Below, one piece after another: positions 29,569 to 38,925 of a stretch of 64,000 bases of DNA. This stretch comes from Stutzerimonas decontaminans (lineage in GTDB: Bacteria > Pseudomonadota > Gammaproteobacteria > Pseudomonadales > Pseudomonadaceae): contig NZ_CP007509.1 of assembly GCF_000661915.1 (NCBI RefSeq), positions 3,733,501 to 3,797,500 on the forward strand, read 5' to 3'. Made by a program: the position numbers and the translations under genes. Position 1 is the stretch's first letter. Every line of letters starts with the position of its first letter. A model generated the notes under the pieces. The model worked only from the letters and a program-made list of their open reading frames with translations. It was not told where the DNA came from and made no database searches.

Positions 29569-30492
29569 ATGCATCCCTTGTCCTTTCTTACCGCCGGGCT
29601 ATTGATCCTGGCGCTCACCGGCTGCGGTAGCGAACCGCTGCGCCGGGTCGATGCCCTCACCACCAGCCCCAAGCCGCTGGAACGACCGATCGAGCAGGCA
29701 CGTAGCGCGCTGGCAGCCGCCCCGACCTGCTGCAGTGGGATCGACCAGTTGCCGTACCAGCCACTCGAAGCCGGCTTCGCCGGTGACGTGCTGATCGACA
29801 CCCAGGCGCCGGCTTACAGCTTCGAGACCGGCAAGAGTTTCTTCCGCGCCTTCAGCCTGCCGGCCGGCGGCCCCTCATTCGAGATCCGTCTCTACAGCCA
29901 GGCCGGCAGCAGCGTGCTGGCGCCCAACGCCATGCTGCTGGACAGCCGCATGCGCCCGACCCGACTGCTGGATGGTGACGACTTCACCTACGTGCCGCCC
30001 ACCGGGCTGAAAGGCGACAGCCTCGATGCACGCATCCGCATCGACCGCTCCCAGCCTGAACACCCTGGCAACGAGCGCTACCTGATTCTCTACACCAGCG
30101 ACGCACAGATGGCCGGGCAGACCGTTTTGCAGCACCCGGCAAAGGCCTATGCCAAGGCGGCGGGCAACGAGCCGCCGAGCATTCCCGATCCGGTGGCGAA
30201 GCACTCGCCCGTAGGTGTGATCCGGCTGGTGATGATTCCTGACCGTGACGCCAATGCGCCTGCCAAGGGCTACGTGCCGGGCTACAGCATCGGCCAGGAA
30301 ATGGGCAACGAACTGCCCGGCACGCCGGGACCGGCAGTACTGCCAGAAACCTCGGCCTACTACCGCCAGGCGATTGATGCCGCACTGACGCAGAAGGACC
30401 TGGAACGCGCCCTGCGCCTGGCCGACGAAGCCACACGAGTGGGTGATAGCGGAGCGAAGAAGTACCTGCTGGAGCGCATCGAGATTCGCTGA
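29569..30492 (+). CDS. malM: Periplasmic maltose-regulon lipoprotein MalM
   Basis: 307 residues (E. coli MalM 306). Start ATG 29569 with GGAG seven bases upstream; a longer start at 29515 would lie inside the terminator. N-terminus LILALTGCGSE is a lipobox, so it is probably an anchored lipoprotein, whereas enteric MalM is soluble or lipid-linked by report. The middle region FSLPAGGPSFEIRLYSQAGSSVLAPNAMLLD is MalM-like. Role not fully known; binds starch in related species. Confidence 0.85.
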   Translation: MHPLSFLTAGLLILALTGCGSEPLRRVDALTTSPKPLERPIEQARSALAAAPTCCSGIDQLPYQPLEAGFAGDVLIDTQAPAYSFETGKSFFRAFSLPAGGPSFEIRLYSQAGSSVLAPNAMLLDSRMRPTRLLDGDDFTYVPPTGLKGDSLDARIRIDRSQPEHPGNERYLILYTSDAQMAGQTVLQHPAKAYAKAAGNEPPSIPDPVAKHSPVGVIRLVMIPDRDANAPAKGYVPGYSIGQEMGNELPGTPGPAVLPETSAYYRQAIDAALTQKDLERALRLADEATRVGDSGAKKYLLERIEIR

Positions 30493-30536
30493 ACAAAACC
30501 GGCAAGTGCGCGCACCATCGCCTGCTACCACTGTAG

Positions 30537-30705
30537 GGTGGGCTTCAGCCCACCAATTGCAGGAGGGCCGACTCTCCCAGCCGGCCCGGTACGAACGAGA
30601 CGATTCGCACATCTGCGCCATCGAAGCGGTGGATGGATAAAGCGTCATCCACCCTACGACGTCTGCTGGCACCGTATGGTGGGCTTCTGCCCACCAATTG
30701 CAGGA
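30537..30705. repeat. Two tandem copies of a REP-like palindrome
   Basis: GGTGGGCTTCAGCCCACC (30537-30554) and GGTGGGCTTCTGCCCACC (30678-30695), each followed by the near-identical AATTGCAGGAGGGCCGA. Between them GTGGATGGATAAAGCGTCATCCAC forms another inverted repeat. Confidence 0.8.
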
Positions 30706-30757
30706 AGGCCGAGTGCGCAAACCGCCTTGCGCGCACGTCAGGACACGGCGCTGCGCG

Positions 30758-31078
30758 TCAGGCCGTCAGCTTCAACCCCACCAACCCCGCCAGCAGCAGC
30801 ACGACACTGACGAGCCGCGCGGTCGAAGCACTCTCGCCGAAGATGACAATACCCAGGGCTACAGTGCCTAGCGCACCGATTCCGACCCAAATGGCATAGG
30901 CGGTACCCACCGGCAATACCTGCATTGCGCGGGCGAGAAGGAAGAAGCTACCGGCCATGGCCACTATGGTAAGCACACTGGGCAGCGGGCGGGTGAAGCC
31001 TTCGGAAGCCTTGAGGCCAATGGCCCAACCCACTTCCAGGAGGCCGGCAATGGTCAACATGATCCAGGCCGAATGCAT
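30758..31078 (-). CDS. gdx: SMR-family guanidinium exporter (Gdx/SugE type)
   Basis: 106 residues, four membrane helices. Conserved Glu-13 within [24 protein letters not shown] is typical of the Gdx/SugE branch (W-x-I-G-LK, then a charged loop). Exports guanidinium with proton antiport, a role shown for this subfamily. Its mRNA leader is a guanidine-II riboswitch, which supports Gdx rather than a drug exporter. Confidence 0.9.
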   Translation of the reverse strand: MHSAWIMLTIAGLLEVGWAIGLKASEGFTRPLPSVLTIVAMAGSFFLLARAMQVLPVGTAYAIWVGIGALGTVALGIVIFGESASTARLVSVVLLLAGLVGLKLTA

Positions 31079-31097
31079 GACGATGACTCCATCAACT

Positions 31098-31143
31098 GCA
31101 GGGCCGTCCCCGCACGATTCGACATGCCAGCGGGTCGTCCCGC
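31098..31143 (-). promoter_or_regulatory. Guanidine-II (mini-ykkC) riboswitch
   Basis: Two hairpins on the minus strand, each with an ACGR loop: GCGGG-ACGA-CCCGC (31143-31130), then a 16-nt linker, then GCGGGG-ACGG-CCCTGC (31113-31098; one G-U pair). This paired-stem ACGR layout is the hallmark of guanidine-II. The gdx Shine-Dalgarno (GGAG, 31090-31087) lies seven bases after the second stem, so ligand binding would plausibly release it for translation. Confidence 0.92.
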
Positions 31144-31249
31144 GGCGGACGCGACCCTAGCACAGCCGCGCACCGTTTTGGACCACTCACAGCGCCCATT
31201 GATCGATAGCGTTCCTAATCGGGAAATGCCGAACCATCGCAGATGTCCG

Positions 31250-31323
31250 CTGTAGATGGATGAAGCGACATCCACCCTACAAACCGTCGCGTAGGGTGGA
31301 ATACTGCGAAGCATTTTCCACCT
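31250..31323. repeat. Two different REP-like palindromes
   Basis: GATGGATGAAGCGACATCCACC (31254-31275), repeating the type seen near 30630, and GGTGGAATACTGCGAAGCATTTTCCACC (31296-31323), similar to GGTGGAACACTGCTCAACATTTTCCACC at 58942-58969. Confidence 0.75.
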
Positions 31324-31349
31324 CGGATAGCGGGCCGATGTCCCCTGCC

Positions 31350-32213
31350 TCAGGCCACCTCATGCCCGCGGGCCGCTTCGCTCAGGTAGAACCAGGCGGG
31401 ACGGTCCAGCTCCAGTTCGGCGCCCAGCAGCGCCTCCTCGATCCGCTCCCAGCGCAGGCTGCCGAGGATCGGCAACGGACGACCGGGTAGCTGCCGCAGC
31501 CAGGCCAGCGCCACCTGATTGGCCGTGGCGCCCCGGTCGGCGGCGACCTCACTGAGTGCGCTGCACAAGCGCTCACCGAAACGTCCTCCGCCCATGGGCG
31601 ACCAGGCCAGCACCTGCAAGCCGGCAGCCTGCAACGCATGCAGGCTGCCATCCCACACCCAGTGCTGGGCCTGCAGTGACAGCTCGATCTGGTTGCAGCG
31701 CAGCGGCACGCACTGGGCCAGTGCCTGGCAATGCAGGATGCCGGCGTTGGACAGCCCCACCCAGCCGACCTTGCCGCTGGCGATCAGGTCGTTCAGGGTG
31801 TCGGCCACCTCGTCGACCTGCAGCAGCGGGTCCGGGCGATGCAGCAGGAAACCATCGAGTCGCTCCACGCCCAGTCGCGCCAGGCTGCCGTCCACCGCCC
31901 GGCGCAGATAGCGAGCACTGGAGTCGTAATGCTTGACCCGCCAGCGCGAGCAGTCCTGCTCCGCCGGCACGATATCGGCCTTGCCGATGATCTGCAGGCG
32001 CTGGCGCAACCCGGGTGCCTGACGCAGGGCCGCGCCGAAGTGCGCCTCGCAGCGCCCGCCAGCATAGATATCGGCATGGTCGAAACCGTTCAGCCCGCGC
32101 TCGGCGCAGCGTTCGATGAACGCCAGCAGTGCCTGGGGTTCACCCAGCTCGGGGTATTCCAGCAGGCGCATCATGCCCAGCAACAGCGGCTGGGCGAGCA
32201 CGGGCGAGGCCAT
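31350..32213 (-). CDS. Aldo/keto reductase (YdhF-like)
   Basis: 287 residues, AKR barrel. Catalytic tetrad candidates: Asp and Tyr in GFDHADIYAGGRCEAHFG, Lys in IIGKADI, His in GFLLHRPDPL. The NADPH-binding C-terminal part has ILGSLRWERIEEAL. Starts 12 nt after gapN stop with RBS GGAG, so it belongs to that operon. Substrate unknown; it may reduce an aldehyde produced in the sugar pathway. Most like the AKR11/YdhF group. Confidence 0.88.
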   Translation of the reverse strand: MASPVLAQPLLLGMMRLLEYPELGEPQALLAFIERCAERGLNGFDHADIYAGGRCEAHFGAALRQAPGLRQRLQIIGKADIVPAEQDCSRWRVKHYDSSARYLRRAVDGSLARLGVERLDGFLLHRPDPLLQVDEVADTLNDLIASGKVGWVGLSNAGILHCQALAQCVPLRCNQIELSLQAQHWVWDGSLHALQAAGLQVLAWSPMGGGRFGERLCSALSEVAADRGATANQVALAWLRQLPGRPLPILGSLRWERIEEALLGAELELDRPAWFYLSEAARGHEVA

Positions 32214-32225
32214 GGCAAGGCTCCG

Positions 32226-33854
32226 TCAGAAGATGTAATCGGTGGTCAGGAAGCCCGAGCGACGCTCCCGGATGATGGTGTCAACCAGCTGCTTGTTGGC
32301 CTCGTTGAAACGGGTCGCCACAAGGGTGCGGATGGAGAACACCCGCAGCGCATCGTGTACCGACAGCGTTCCCTCGGCCGAATTCTTGCGGCCGTTGAAC
32401 GGATAGCTATCCGGCCCGCGCTGGCACTGGGCATTGATGTTGATGCGACCGACCTGGTTGACGAAGGCATCGACCAGCTCGCCGACCTGCGCCGGATCGT
32501 TGCCGAAGATCGACAGCTGCTGGCCGTAGTCGGAGGCAGTCACATAGTCGATTACTTCCTGCAGGTCGCGGTACGGCACCACGGGCACCAGCGGGCCGAA
32601 CTGCTCTTCGTGATAGACACGCATGGACGAATCAACCGGGCTCAGCACCGCCGGATGAAAGAAGGTCTGGTGCGACTCGCCGCCGCCGGCATTGACCACT
32701 CGCGCGCCCTTGGCCACGGCGTCTTCGAGCACGGCATGCAGATAATCGGTCTTGCCCGGCTCGGGCAGCGGCGTCAGCGCGACGCCGGGCTCCCAGGGCA
32801 TGCCCGGCTTGAGCGCATTGACGCGAGCGGCGAAGCGTTCGAGAAAACCATCGAGCACCGCCTCGTGCACGAAGAGAATCTTCAATGCCGTGCAGCGCTG
32901 GCCGTTGAACGACAGCGCGCCGGTCACGGCCTCTTCCACCGCGTTGTCCAGATCGACCTGCGGCAGGACGATGCCCGGGTTCTTCGCATCCAGCCCCAGC
33001 GCAGCACGCAGGCGGTGCGGACGCGGGTGCAGTTTCTTCAAGTCGGCGGCGCCCTTGTGCGTGCCGATAAAGGCGAACACGTCGATCTTGCCGCTGGCCA
33101 TCAGTGCGCTGACCGTCTCGCGGCCGCGACCGTAGATGACGTTGATGACCCCGGCCGGGAAGCTGTCGCGGAAGGCTTCGAGCAGCGGATGTACCAGCAG
33201 CACGCCGAACTTGGCCGGCTTGAACACCACCGTGTTGCCCATGATCAGCGCCGGGATCAGCGTGGTGAAGGTTTCGTTCAGCGGGTAGTTGTACGGTCCC
33301 ATGCACAGCGCCACGCCCATCGGCACCCGACGGATCTGCCCCAAAGTACCCTGCTCCAGTTCGAAGCGGCTGGAGCTACGGTCCAGCTCCTTCAGTGCGT
33401 GGATGGTGTCGACGATGTAATCGCAGGTGCGGTCGAATTCCTTTTCGGAATCCTTGAGGTTCTTGCCAATCTCCCACATCAGCAGCTTGACCACCGCCTC
33501 GCGCTGCTCGCGCATGCGCGCCAGGAAGGCCTCCACATGGGCGATGCGCTCAGCCACGCGCATGGTCGGCCAGGCGCCGCGGCCGTTATCGTAAGCGGCG
33601 ACGGCGGCGTCCAATGCGCGTAGCGCGGCGTCGGCATCCAGCAGCGGCGTACTGCCAAGGACTACCTGGCGCTCGCTGCCGTCCGCCTCGCGCAGGAACA
33701 CCGGGCTGCGTACCTCGGCCAAAGGACCGTCCCAGTTCATCAGCTCGCCATCGACCAGATAATCGCGCTGCGTAACCGGTGCATCCGGACGATAGGCCTC
33801 GGGAATCTCATCCAGACGGGGGAAAAGCTCGGAAAGCGGGCGCGCGTTGCTCAT
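32226..33854 (-). CDS. gapN: NADP-dependent non-phosphorylating glyceraldehyde-3-phosphate dehydrogenase
   Basis: 542 residues, plant-type GapN in the aldehyde dehydrogenase family. Oxyanion Asn in MGPYNYPLNETFTTLIPAL, catalytic Glu region in AALGLDAKNPGIVL is atypical (ALDH usually EL-G-K-P), catalytic Cys in FNGQRCTALK. Start ATG 33854 with RBS GGAGG nine bases upstream. Converts glyceraldehyde-3-phosphate to 3-phosphoglycerate with NADPH but no ATP, giving a shortcut in the Entner-Doudoroff pathway. Lies between eda (70 nt gap) and the reductase. Confidence 0.85.
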   Translation of the reverse strand: MSNARPLSELFPRLDEIPEAYRPDAPVTQRDYLVDGELMNWDGPLAEVRSPVFLREADGSERQVVLGSTPLLDADAALRALDAAVAAYDNGRGAWPTMRVAERIAHVEAFLARMREQREAVVKLLMWEIGKNLKDSEKEFDRTCDYIVDTIHALKELDRSSSRFELEQGTLGQIRRVPMGVALCMGPYNYPLNETFTTLIPALIMGNTVVFKPAKFGVLLVHPLLEAFRDSFPAGVINVIYGRGRETVSALMASGKIDVFAFIGTHKGAADLKKLHPRPHRLRAALGLDAKNPGIVLPQVDLDNAVEEAVTGALSFNGQRCTALKILFVHEAVLDGFLERFAARVNALKPGMPWEPGVALTPLPEPGKTDYLHAVLEDAVAKGARVVNAGGGESHQTFFHPAVLSPVDSSMRVYHEEQFGPLVPVVPYRDLQEVIDYVTASDYGQQLSIFGNDPAQVGELVDAFVNQVGRININAQCQRGPDSYPFNGRKNSAEGTLSVHDALRVFSIRTLVATRFNEANKQLVDTIIRERRSGFLTTDYIF

Positions 33855-33924
33855 GCAACCTCCAGGTAGCGAGAAGATGGGGAAGATGCGGCGGGCCTTC
33901 GCCCGCCGCGAGGGGATGGGACGA

Positions 33925-34662
33925 TTACAGCTCGCGCTGCTCGGCACGCTCGGCGCGCAGGTCGAAGTCGCGCGGCAGTTCGGCTGCCGACGCGCTGTCC
34001 AGCGCCTGCAGGGCCTGGCGCGTGGCGCTTTCGATGGCGGCCCAGTCGCCGGCTCGCACGGCCTTGGCATCGACCATCCAGGTACCGCCGACACACATCA
34101 CATTGGTCAGGGCCAGGTAGTCCCGCGCGTTGCGCGCATTGACACCACCGGTCGGGCAGAAACGGATGTCACCGAACGGCCCGCCCAGCGCCTTGAGCGC
34201 CGCCACGCCGCCACAGATCTCGGCGGGGAACAGCTTGAAGCGGCGATAGCCCATGGCATAGCCGAGCATGATTTCCGAAGCGCTGGCGACGCCTGGCAGC
34301 AGCGGTAGCGGGCCCTGCAAGGCGGCTTCAAGCAACGCCGGCGTGCTGCCGGGCGAGACGATGAACTGTGCACCAGCGGCCTCGGCCTGCTCGAGCATGT
34401 TGGCGTCGAGCACGGTGCCGGCGCCGACGATCAGCTCCGGACGCTGCTCGCGCAGCAGGCGAATGGCGCCCAGGCCCAGCGCCGAACGCAGGGTGATTTC
34501 GAGCACGCGCAGGCCACCGGCGGCCAGAGCATCGGCCAGCGGCAGAATGTCCGCCTCACGCTCGATGGTGATCACCGGCAGGATGCGCGCAGCGCTGCAC
34601 CACTTGTCGATCAGGGCGATCTTGTCGTTCATGGCGTCGGCGCTGGTTTGGATAGATGTCAT
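33925..34662 (-). CDS. eda: KDPG/KHG aldolase
   Basis: 245 residues. Schiff-base lysine in FKLFPAEICGG, glutamate region in RILPVITIEREAD, phosphate-binding GAGTVLD. A longer N-terminus than E. coli Eda (213) precedes the core; RBS AGGA seven bases before ATG 34662 supports this start, and an internal Met at codon 11 is an alternative. Splits 2-keto-3-deoxy-6-phosphogluconate to pyruvate and glyceraldehyde-3-phosphate. 18 nt after pgl. Confidence 0.95.
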   Translation of the reverse strand: MTSIQTSADAMNDKIALIDKWCSAARILPVITIEREADILPLADALAAGGLRVLEITLRSALGLGAIRLLREQRPELIVGAGTVLDANMLEQAEAAGAQFIVSPGSTPALLEAALQGPLPLLPGVASASEIMLGYAMGYRRFKLFPAEICGGVAALKALGGPFGDIRFCPTGGVNARNARDYLALTNVMCVGGTWMVDAKAVRAGDWAAIESATRQALQALDSASAAELPRDFDLRAERAEQREL

Positions 34663-34680
34663 GGATAATTCCTTGCGGCC

Positions 34681-35394
34681 TCAGGGGCACCAGTAGATTT
34701 CGAGGGGACGGGCGAGGAAGGCGCGAATCGGCATCGCTTCGTGGGGCTCGCCAGCCAGGGCCTGATTGAGCGTGGCCAGCTTGCCCGGGCCGTGCAGAGC
34801 GAGCAGCGTCAGGCGGGCGCTGGCCAGCAGCGACAGGCTCATACTCAGGCGCTGGCGCGGCACAGTTGGCGCCTGCATCGGCAGGCAGCGCCGCGTACCA
34901 CGCGGGTCGAGCGCCTGCTGCAGATTCGGGCTCTCCGGGAACAGCGAGGCTGTGTGGCCGTCCTCGCCCATGCCCAGCACCAGCACGTCGATCGGCGGCA
35001 GCTCGGCCAATACGGCGTCGGCGCGTTCGGCGGCCTCTTCCAGACTCGCCGCGCTCTGGTACAGGCCAACCAGGCGTGCCGCGGCGGCCGGCCCCTGCAA
35101 CAGATGGCGACGCAGCAGGCCTTCGTTGCTGTCGGGATGGCTGACCGGCACCCAGCGCTCGTCGGCGAGGCTGACGGTGACCTTGGCCCAATCCAGTTCC
35201 TGCTGCGCCAGGCGCTCGAAGAAGGCGATCGGGCTGCGGCCGCCGGAAACCACCAGGGTCGCCGCGCCACGTTCGGCAATCGCGCTGCGCAGGGCATTGC
35301 TCACGGTCAGCGCCAGTTCGCCGGCCAGCTGCTCGGCGTCACCGAGGCTGAAACCCAGGGTCTGCACCGGCAGATCGAGATTAGAGATCGTCAT
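34681..35394 (-). CDS. pgl: 6-phosphogluconolactonase
   Basis: 237 residues from ATG 35394 (AGGAG five bases upstream; the longer 35412 start lacks an RBS). DevB/SOL motifs are present: [32 protein letters not shown], and [15 protein letters not shown] with the conserved acidic and His residues. Hydrolyses the lactone made by Zwf. Its start overlaps the zwf end by 14 nt, so the two are co-translated. Confidence 0.95.
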   Translation of the reverse strand: MTISNLDLPVQTLGFSLGDAEQLAGELALTVSNALRSAIAERGAATLVVSGGRSPIAFFERLAQQELDWAKVTVSLADERWVPVSHPDSNEGLLRRHLLQGPAAAARLVGLYQSAASLEEAAERADAVLAELPPIDVLVLGMGEDGHTASLFPESPNLQQALDPRGTRRCLPMQAPTVPRQRLSMSLSLLASARLTLLALHGPGKLATLNQALAGEPHEAMPIRAFLARPLEIYWCP

Positions 35395-36850
35395 ACCAAC
35401 TCCTGCCATCACGGCTGATCAGGGCAATCGAGGCAGCCGGTCCCCAGCTGCCTGCTGCATAAGGTTTGGGCGGGGCGCCGACGCGCTGCCAGCCGTCGAT
35501 CAGCTGGTCGCACCACTTCCAGGCGTATTCGATTTCGTCCTTGCGCACGAAGAGGTTCTGGTTGCCCTTCATCACTTCGAGCAACAGTCGCTCGTAGGCA
35601 TCGGGGATGCGCGGGCTCTTGTAGGTTTCCGAGAAATTCAGCTGCAACGGGCCGCTGCGCAGCTGCATGCCCTTGTCCAGGCCCTGGTCCTTGGTCATCA
35701 CCAGCAGCGAAATGCCCTCCTGCGGCTGCAGGCGGATGATCAGCTTGTTGCCGATCAGCTGGCGCTGCTCCGGGGCAAAGATGTAGTGCGGCGGTGCCTT
35801 GAAGTGGATAACGATCTGCGAGAGCTTCTGCGGCATGCGCTTGCCGGTACGCAGGTAGAACGGCACGCCGGCCCAGCGCCAGTTACAGATTTCCGCCCGC
35901 AGCGCGACGAAGGTTTCGGTGTCGCTCTGGGTGTTGGAGTTTTCTTCCTCCAGATAGCCCGGCACGTGGCGGCCAAGAATGCTGCCGGCGACGTACTGGC
36001 CGCGCACCAGCTGCTGACCAAGATGCTCCGGCGCAATCGGCGCCAGCGCCTTGAGCACCTTGACCTTCTCGTCGCGGATGCTGTCGGCCGAGAGGTCGCT
36101 GGGCGGGTCCATGGCGATCAGGCAGAGCAGCTGCAGCAGGTGGTTCTGGATCATATCGCGCAGCTGGCCGGCCTGGTCGAAGTAGCCCCAGCGGCCTTCG
36201 ATGCCGACGGTTTCGGCAACGGTGATCTCCACGTGGGAGATGTGATTCTGGTTCCACTGGGTTTCGAACAGGCTGTTGGCGAAACGCAGGGCGATCAGGT
36301 TCTGCACCGTGTCCTTGCCCAGGTAATGGTCGATGCGATAGGTGCGGTCTTCCGGGAAGAAGCGCGCCACCGCGTCGTTCACTTCGCGGGACGACTCCAG
36401 GTCGTGGCCGATGGGCTTTTCCAGCACTACGCGGGTGCGCTCGGCCAGGCCCGCCTCGGCCAGCCCGGCGCAGATCGCACCGTAGACTGATGCCGGGGTA
36501 GCGAAGAACGCGACGATGCTTTCCGCGTTGCCGGCCTTGTCCGCCAGCGCGGCGAAATCCTCGGCGCGGCGGAAATCCATGCTCAGGTAGTCCAGGCGCG
36601 CCATGAAGCGCTGCAGCACGGCGTCATCGAGGTCGCGTTCGCCTACGTGGCGGCGCAGATGCTCTTCGATCATCGCCAGATGGCTTGCCGCCTCGCCGCT
36701 CTCACGAGCCAGCGCGAGCAGGCGCGTTTCGGTTGGCAGCAGACCGGCGCGATCGAGCTGATAGAGCGCGGGGAACAGCTTGCGCAGGGCCAGATCACCG
36801 AGGGCGCCGAACAGCGCCAGGGTGCAGGGTTCGACAGATAGTGGCGTCAT
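35381..36850 (-). CDS. zwf: Glucose-6-phosphate dehydrogenase
   Basis: 489 residues, the usual length. NADP fold [12 protein letters not shown] at residues about 14-25, phosphate-binding EKPIGHDL, active-site RIDHYLGK with the conserved His-Lys. First gene of the zwf-pgl-eda-gapN-reductase operon, divergent from hexR; HexR-like operator between them. Confidence 0.96.
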   Translation of the reverse strand: MTPLSVEPCTLALFGALGDLALRKLFPALYQLDRAGLLPTETRLLALARESGEAASHLAMIEEHLRRHVGERDLDDAVLQRFMARLDYLSMDFRRAEDFAALADKAGNAESIVAFFATPASVYGAICAGLAEAGLAERTRVVLEKPIGHDLESSREVNDAVARFFPEDRTYRIDHYLGKDTVQNLIALRFANSLFETQWNQNHISHVEITVAETVGIEGRWGYFDQAGQLRDMIQNHLLQLLCLIAMDPPSDLSADSIRDEKVKVLKALAPIAPEHLGQQLVRGQYVAGSILGRHVPGYLEEENSNTQSDTETFVALRAEICNWRWAGVPFYLRTGKRMPQKLSQIVIHFKAPPHYIFAPEQRQLIGNKLIIRLQPQEGISLLVMTKDQGLDKGMQLRSGPLQLNFSETYKSPRIPDAYERLLLEVMKGNQNLFVRKDEIEYAWKWCDQLIDGWQRVGAPPKPYAAGSWGPAASIALISRDGRSWYDDL

Positions 36851-36914
36851 GATGTTTGTTCTTCTACTAAAACTGCACTATGAATACACGGCGATGCCCT
36901 GTTATTCAAGTTCA

Positions 36915-36934
36915 ATGTAGTAATAAAAACAACA
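36915..36934. promoter_or_regulatory. Probable HexR operator, zwf/hexR
   Basis: ATGTAGTAATAAAAACAACA lies in the 171-bp divergent region. It shares the TGTAGT...AAACAA pattern with the site before edd at 40761-40779. HexR binds such T/A-rich inverted motifs before zwf and edd in Pseudomonas and lets go when KDPG rises. Confidence 0.6.
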
Positions 36935-37021
36935 TTTACTGCAAAACAAGATTCCTATGGTCGCTCCGCATCTCGCTCAGTAGCATAGGCGACCCCTTTG
37001 GCAAGCCGCATCAGGACTGAC

Positions 37022-37891
37022 ATGGACCGCGTACACAACCTGCTCGAGCAGATCCAGCGCCGCATCGAAGACCTCAACAAGGCCGAGCGCAAGGTCGCCG
37101 AGGTGATCCTGCGCAATCCGCAGCAGGCCACCCGCTTCAGTATCGCCACCCTGGCGCAGACCGCGCAGGTCAGCGAGCCGACAGTGAATCGCTTCTGTCG
37201 CTCGTTCGGCGTCAGCGGTTATCCGGAACTGAAGATGCAGCTGGCGCAAAGCCTGGCCAGCGGCGCCGCCTACGTCAGCCAGGCGGTGGAGCCCAACGAC
37301 GGCCCCGCGGAATACACGCGCAAGATTTTCGGCTCGGCCATCGCCTCGCTGGACAGCGCCTGCCAGAGCCTCGATCCGCAGCTGGTCAGCCGCGCCGTCG
37401 ACCTGATGATCCAGGCCCGGCAGATCCACTTCTTCGGCCTCGGCGCCTCAGCCTCGGTGGCGCTGGATGCGCAGCACAAATTCTTCCGCTTCAACCTGGC
37501 AGTGACCGCGCATTCGGACGTGCTGATGCAGCGCATGCTGGCCTCGGTGGCGCATACCGGCGAGCTGTTCGTGATCATTTCCTACACCGGGCGCACCCGC
37601 GAACTGGTGGAGGTGGCACGTATCGCGCGACAGAACGGCGCCTCGGTACTCGGCCTGACCGCCGCCGGCTCGCCGCTCGCGCAGGCCAGCACGCTGAGCC
37701 TGAACATTCCGCTGCCCGAGGACACCGACATCTACATGCCGATGACCTCGCGCATCATCCAGCTCACCGTGCTCGATGTGCTCGCCACCGGCATGACCCT
37801 GCGCCGCGGCGTGGATTTCCAGCCGCACCTGCGCAAGGTGAAGGAAAGCCTCAATGCCAGCCGCTACCCGGCGGATGAAGAGCCGGGCTAA
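37022..37891 (+). CDS. hexR: HexR, KDPG-sensing repressor (RpiR family)
   Basis: 289 residues. N-terminal RpiR helix-turn-helix ([29 protein letters not shown]...[21 protein letters not shown]), then a SIS domain (about 120-260) with [21 protein letters not shown] and [17 protein letters not shown], which binds KDPG. Start ATG 37022 has AGGA five bases upstream; an in-frame ATG at 36998 is less likely. Represses zwf-pgl-eda and edd-glk. The hairpin at 37915-37938 ends it. Confidence 0.94.
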   Translation: MDRVHNLLEQIQRRIEDLNKAERKVAEVILRNPQQATRFSIATLAQTAQVSEPTVNRFCRSFGVSGYPELKMQLAQSLASGAAYVSQAVEPNDGPAEYTRKIFGSAIASLDSACQSLDPQLVSRAVDLMIQARQIHFFGLGASASVALDAQHKFFRFNLAVTAHSDVLMQRMLASVAHTGELFVIISYTGRTRELVEVARIARQNGASVLGLTAAGSPLAQASTLSLNIPLPEDTDIYMPMTSRIIQLTVLDVLATGMTLRRGVDFQPHLRKVKESLNASRYPADEEPG

Positions 37892-37914
37892 AGCAACCGC
37901 GCCGACACGAGACG

Positions 37915-37938
37915 GGGATGTTGCTATAACAACATCCC
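37915..37938. terminator. Bidirectional hairpin between hexR and glk
   Basis: GGGATGTTG / CAACATCCC, nine pairs with a six-base loop, between two convergent genes. No clear T-run, so strength is uncertain. Confidence 0.55.
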
Positions 37939-37965
37939 GCCATCATCACGCCCAATACCGCCAGA

Positions 37966-38925
37966 TCAGCGTGCCAGCGCCTGCTCCAGCGCCACCCCGG
38001 CGCCTTCCAACCCCGGATAGTCAGCGGTAACCAGCCACACCGGCACATCGCCGAGATAGCCGCTCATGCAGCCCTTGCTGGCGAAGCCGCGGGCAAAACC
38101 ACTGGCCGCGAAGAAATCGGCGAAACGCGGCACCACACCACCGACGATATACACCCCACCGCGCGCGCCGAGCGTGAGCACGTTGTTGCCGGCAACCCGC
38201 CCGAGCCACACGCAGAACTGCTCCAGGGTCGCCACCGCGACATGATCACCAGCGAGTGCGGCCGCCGTGACCTCAGCCGGCGATGCCAGTCGCGGCGTCA
38301 AACCGGCCAGGGCGCAGACCGCCCGGTAGAGCAGCAACAGGCCACCGCCGCTGAGCACGTCTTCGGCACGCACGTGGCCAAGCTGGGCGAACAGCATCTG
38401 CCACAGCGCCGCTTCGTGCGCATCTGCCACGGGCAGGTCGACATGCCCACCCTCCCCCGGCAACGCACGCCAGCTGCCACCACCCAAGGGTAGCAACCCG
38501 GCAACGCCAAGCCCGGTGCCCGGCCCGATGACCAGTGCCGGCGCATCGGGCTCGGCCTCGCCAGCACAGATCATGCGGCGCCCCGCTTCGCCTACCCGCG
38601 TCATACCCAGCGCCATCGCGGCGAAGTCGTTGATCAACAGCAGCTCGTCCATCTGCAGGCCGCCGCAGAAATCGCTTCGCGTCAGCCGCCAGTGGTTGTT
38701 GGTGAAAGTGAATTGCTCGCCTTTGACCGGCCCCGCGCAGGCCAAACAGGCTGCCTCGACGCTGCCCGGCGCCAGGCCGAGGGATGCCAGGTAATACTCA
38801 ACCGCCATTTCGGGCGTGGCGAAATCCGCCGCCGCCAGCACCCGTACCGACTCCAGCCGCGAGTCGCGCCACAGCGCGAAGCGCGCATTGGTGCCGCCGA
38901 TATCGCCGACCAGCGCCAGCCTCAT
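37966..38925 (-). CDS. glk: Glucokinase
   Basis: 319 residues. ROK-unrelated Glk family: phosphate-binding [11 protein letters not shown] at the N-terminus, [33 protein letters not shown]. Uses ATP to phosphorylate glucose to glucose-6-phosphate, the Zwf substrate. ATG 38925 overlaps the edd stop by four bases (ATGA). It would receive glucose freed by the alpha-glucosidase of the mal region. Confidence 0.94.
   Translation of the reverse strand: MRLALVGDIGGTNARFALWRDSRLESVRVLAAADFATPEMAVEYYLASLGLAPGSVEAACLACAGPVKGEQFTFTNNHWRLTRSDFCGGLQMDELLLINDFAAMALGMTRVGEAGRRMICAGEAEPDAPALVIGPGTGLGVAGLLPLGGGSWRALPGEGGHVDLPVADAHEAALWQMLFAQLGHVRAEDVLSGGGLLLLYRAVCALAGLTPRLASPAEVTAAALAGDHVAVATLEQFCVWLGRVAGNNVLTLGARGGVYIVGGVVPRFADFFAASGFARGFASKGCMSGYLGDVPVWLVTADYPGLEGAGVALEQALAR

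Noticed and set aside
31731..33623. Long plus-strand frame opposite gapN
   Set aside because: Antisense to a gene with clear aldehyde-dehydrogenase motifs; no independent support.
34766..36490. Long plus-strand frame opposite pgl and zwf
   Set aside because: Antisense shadow of GC-rich coding sequence.
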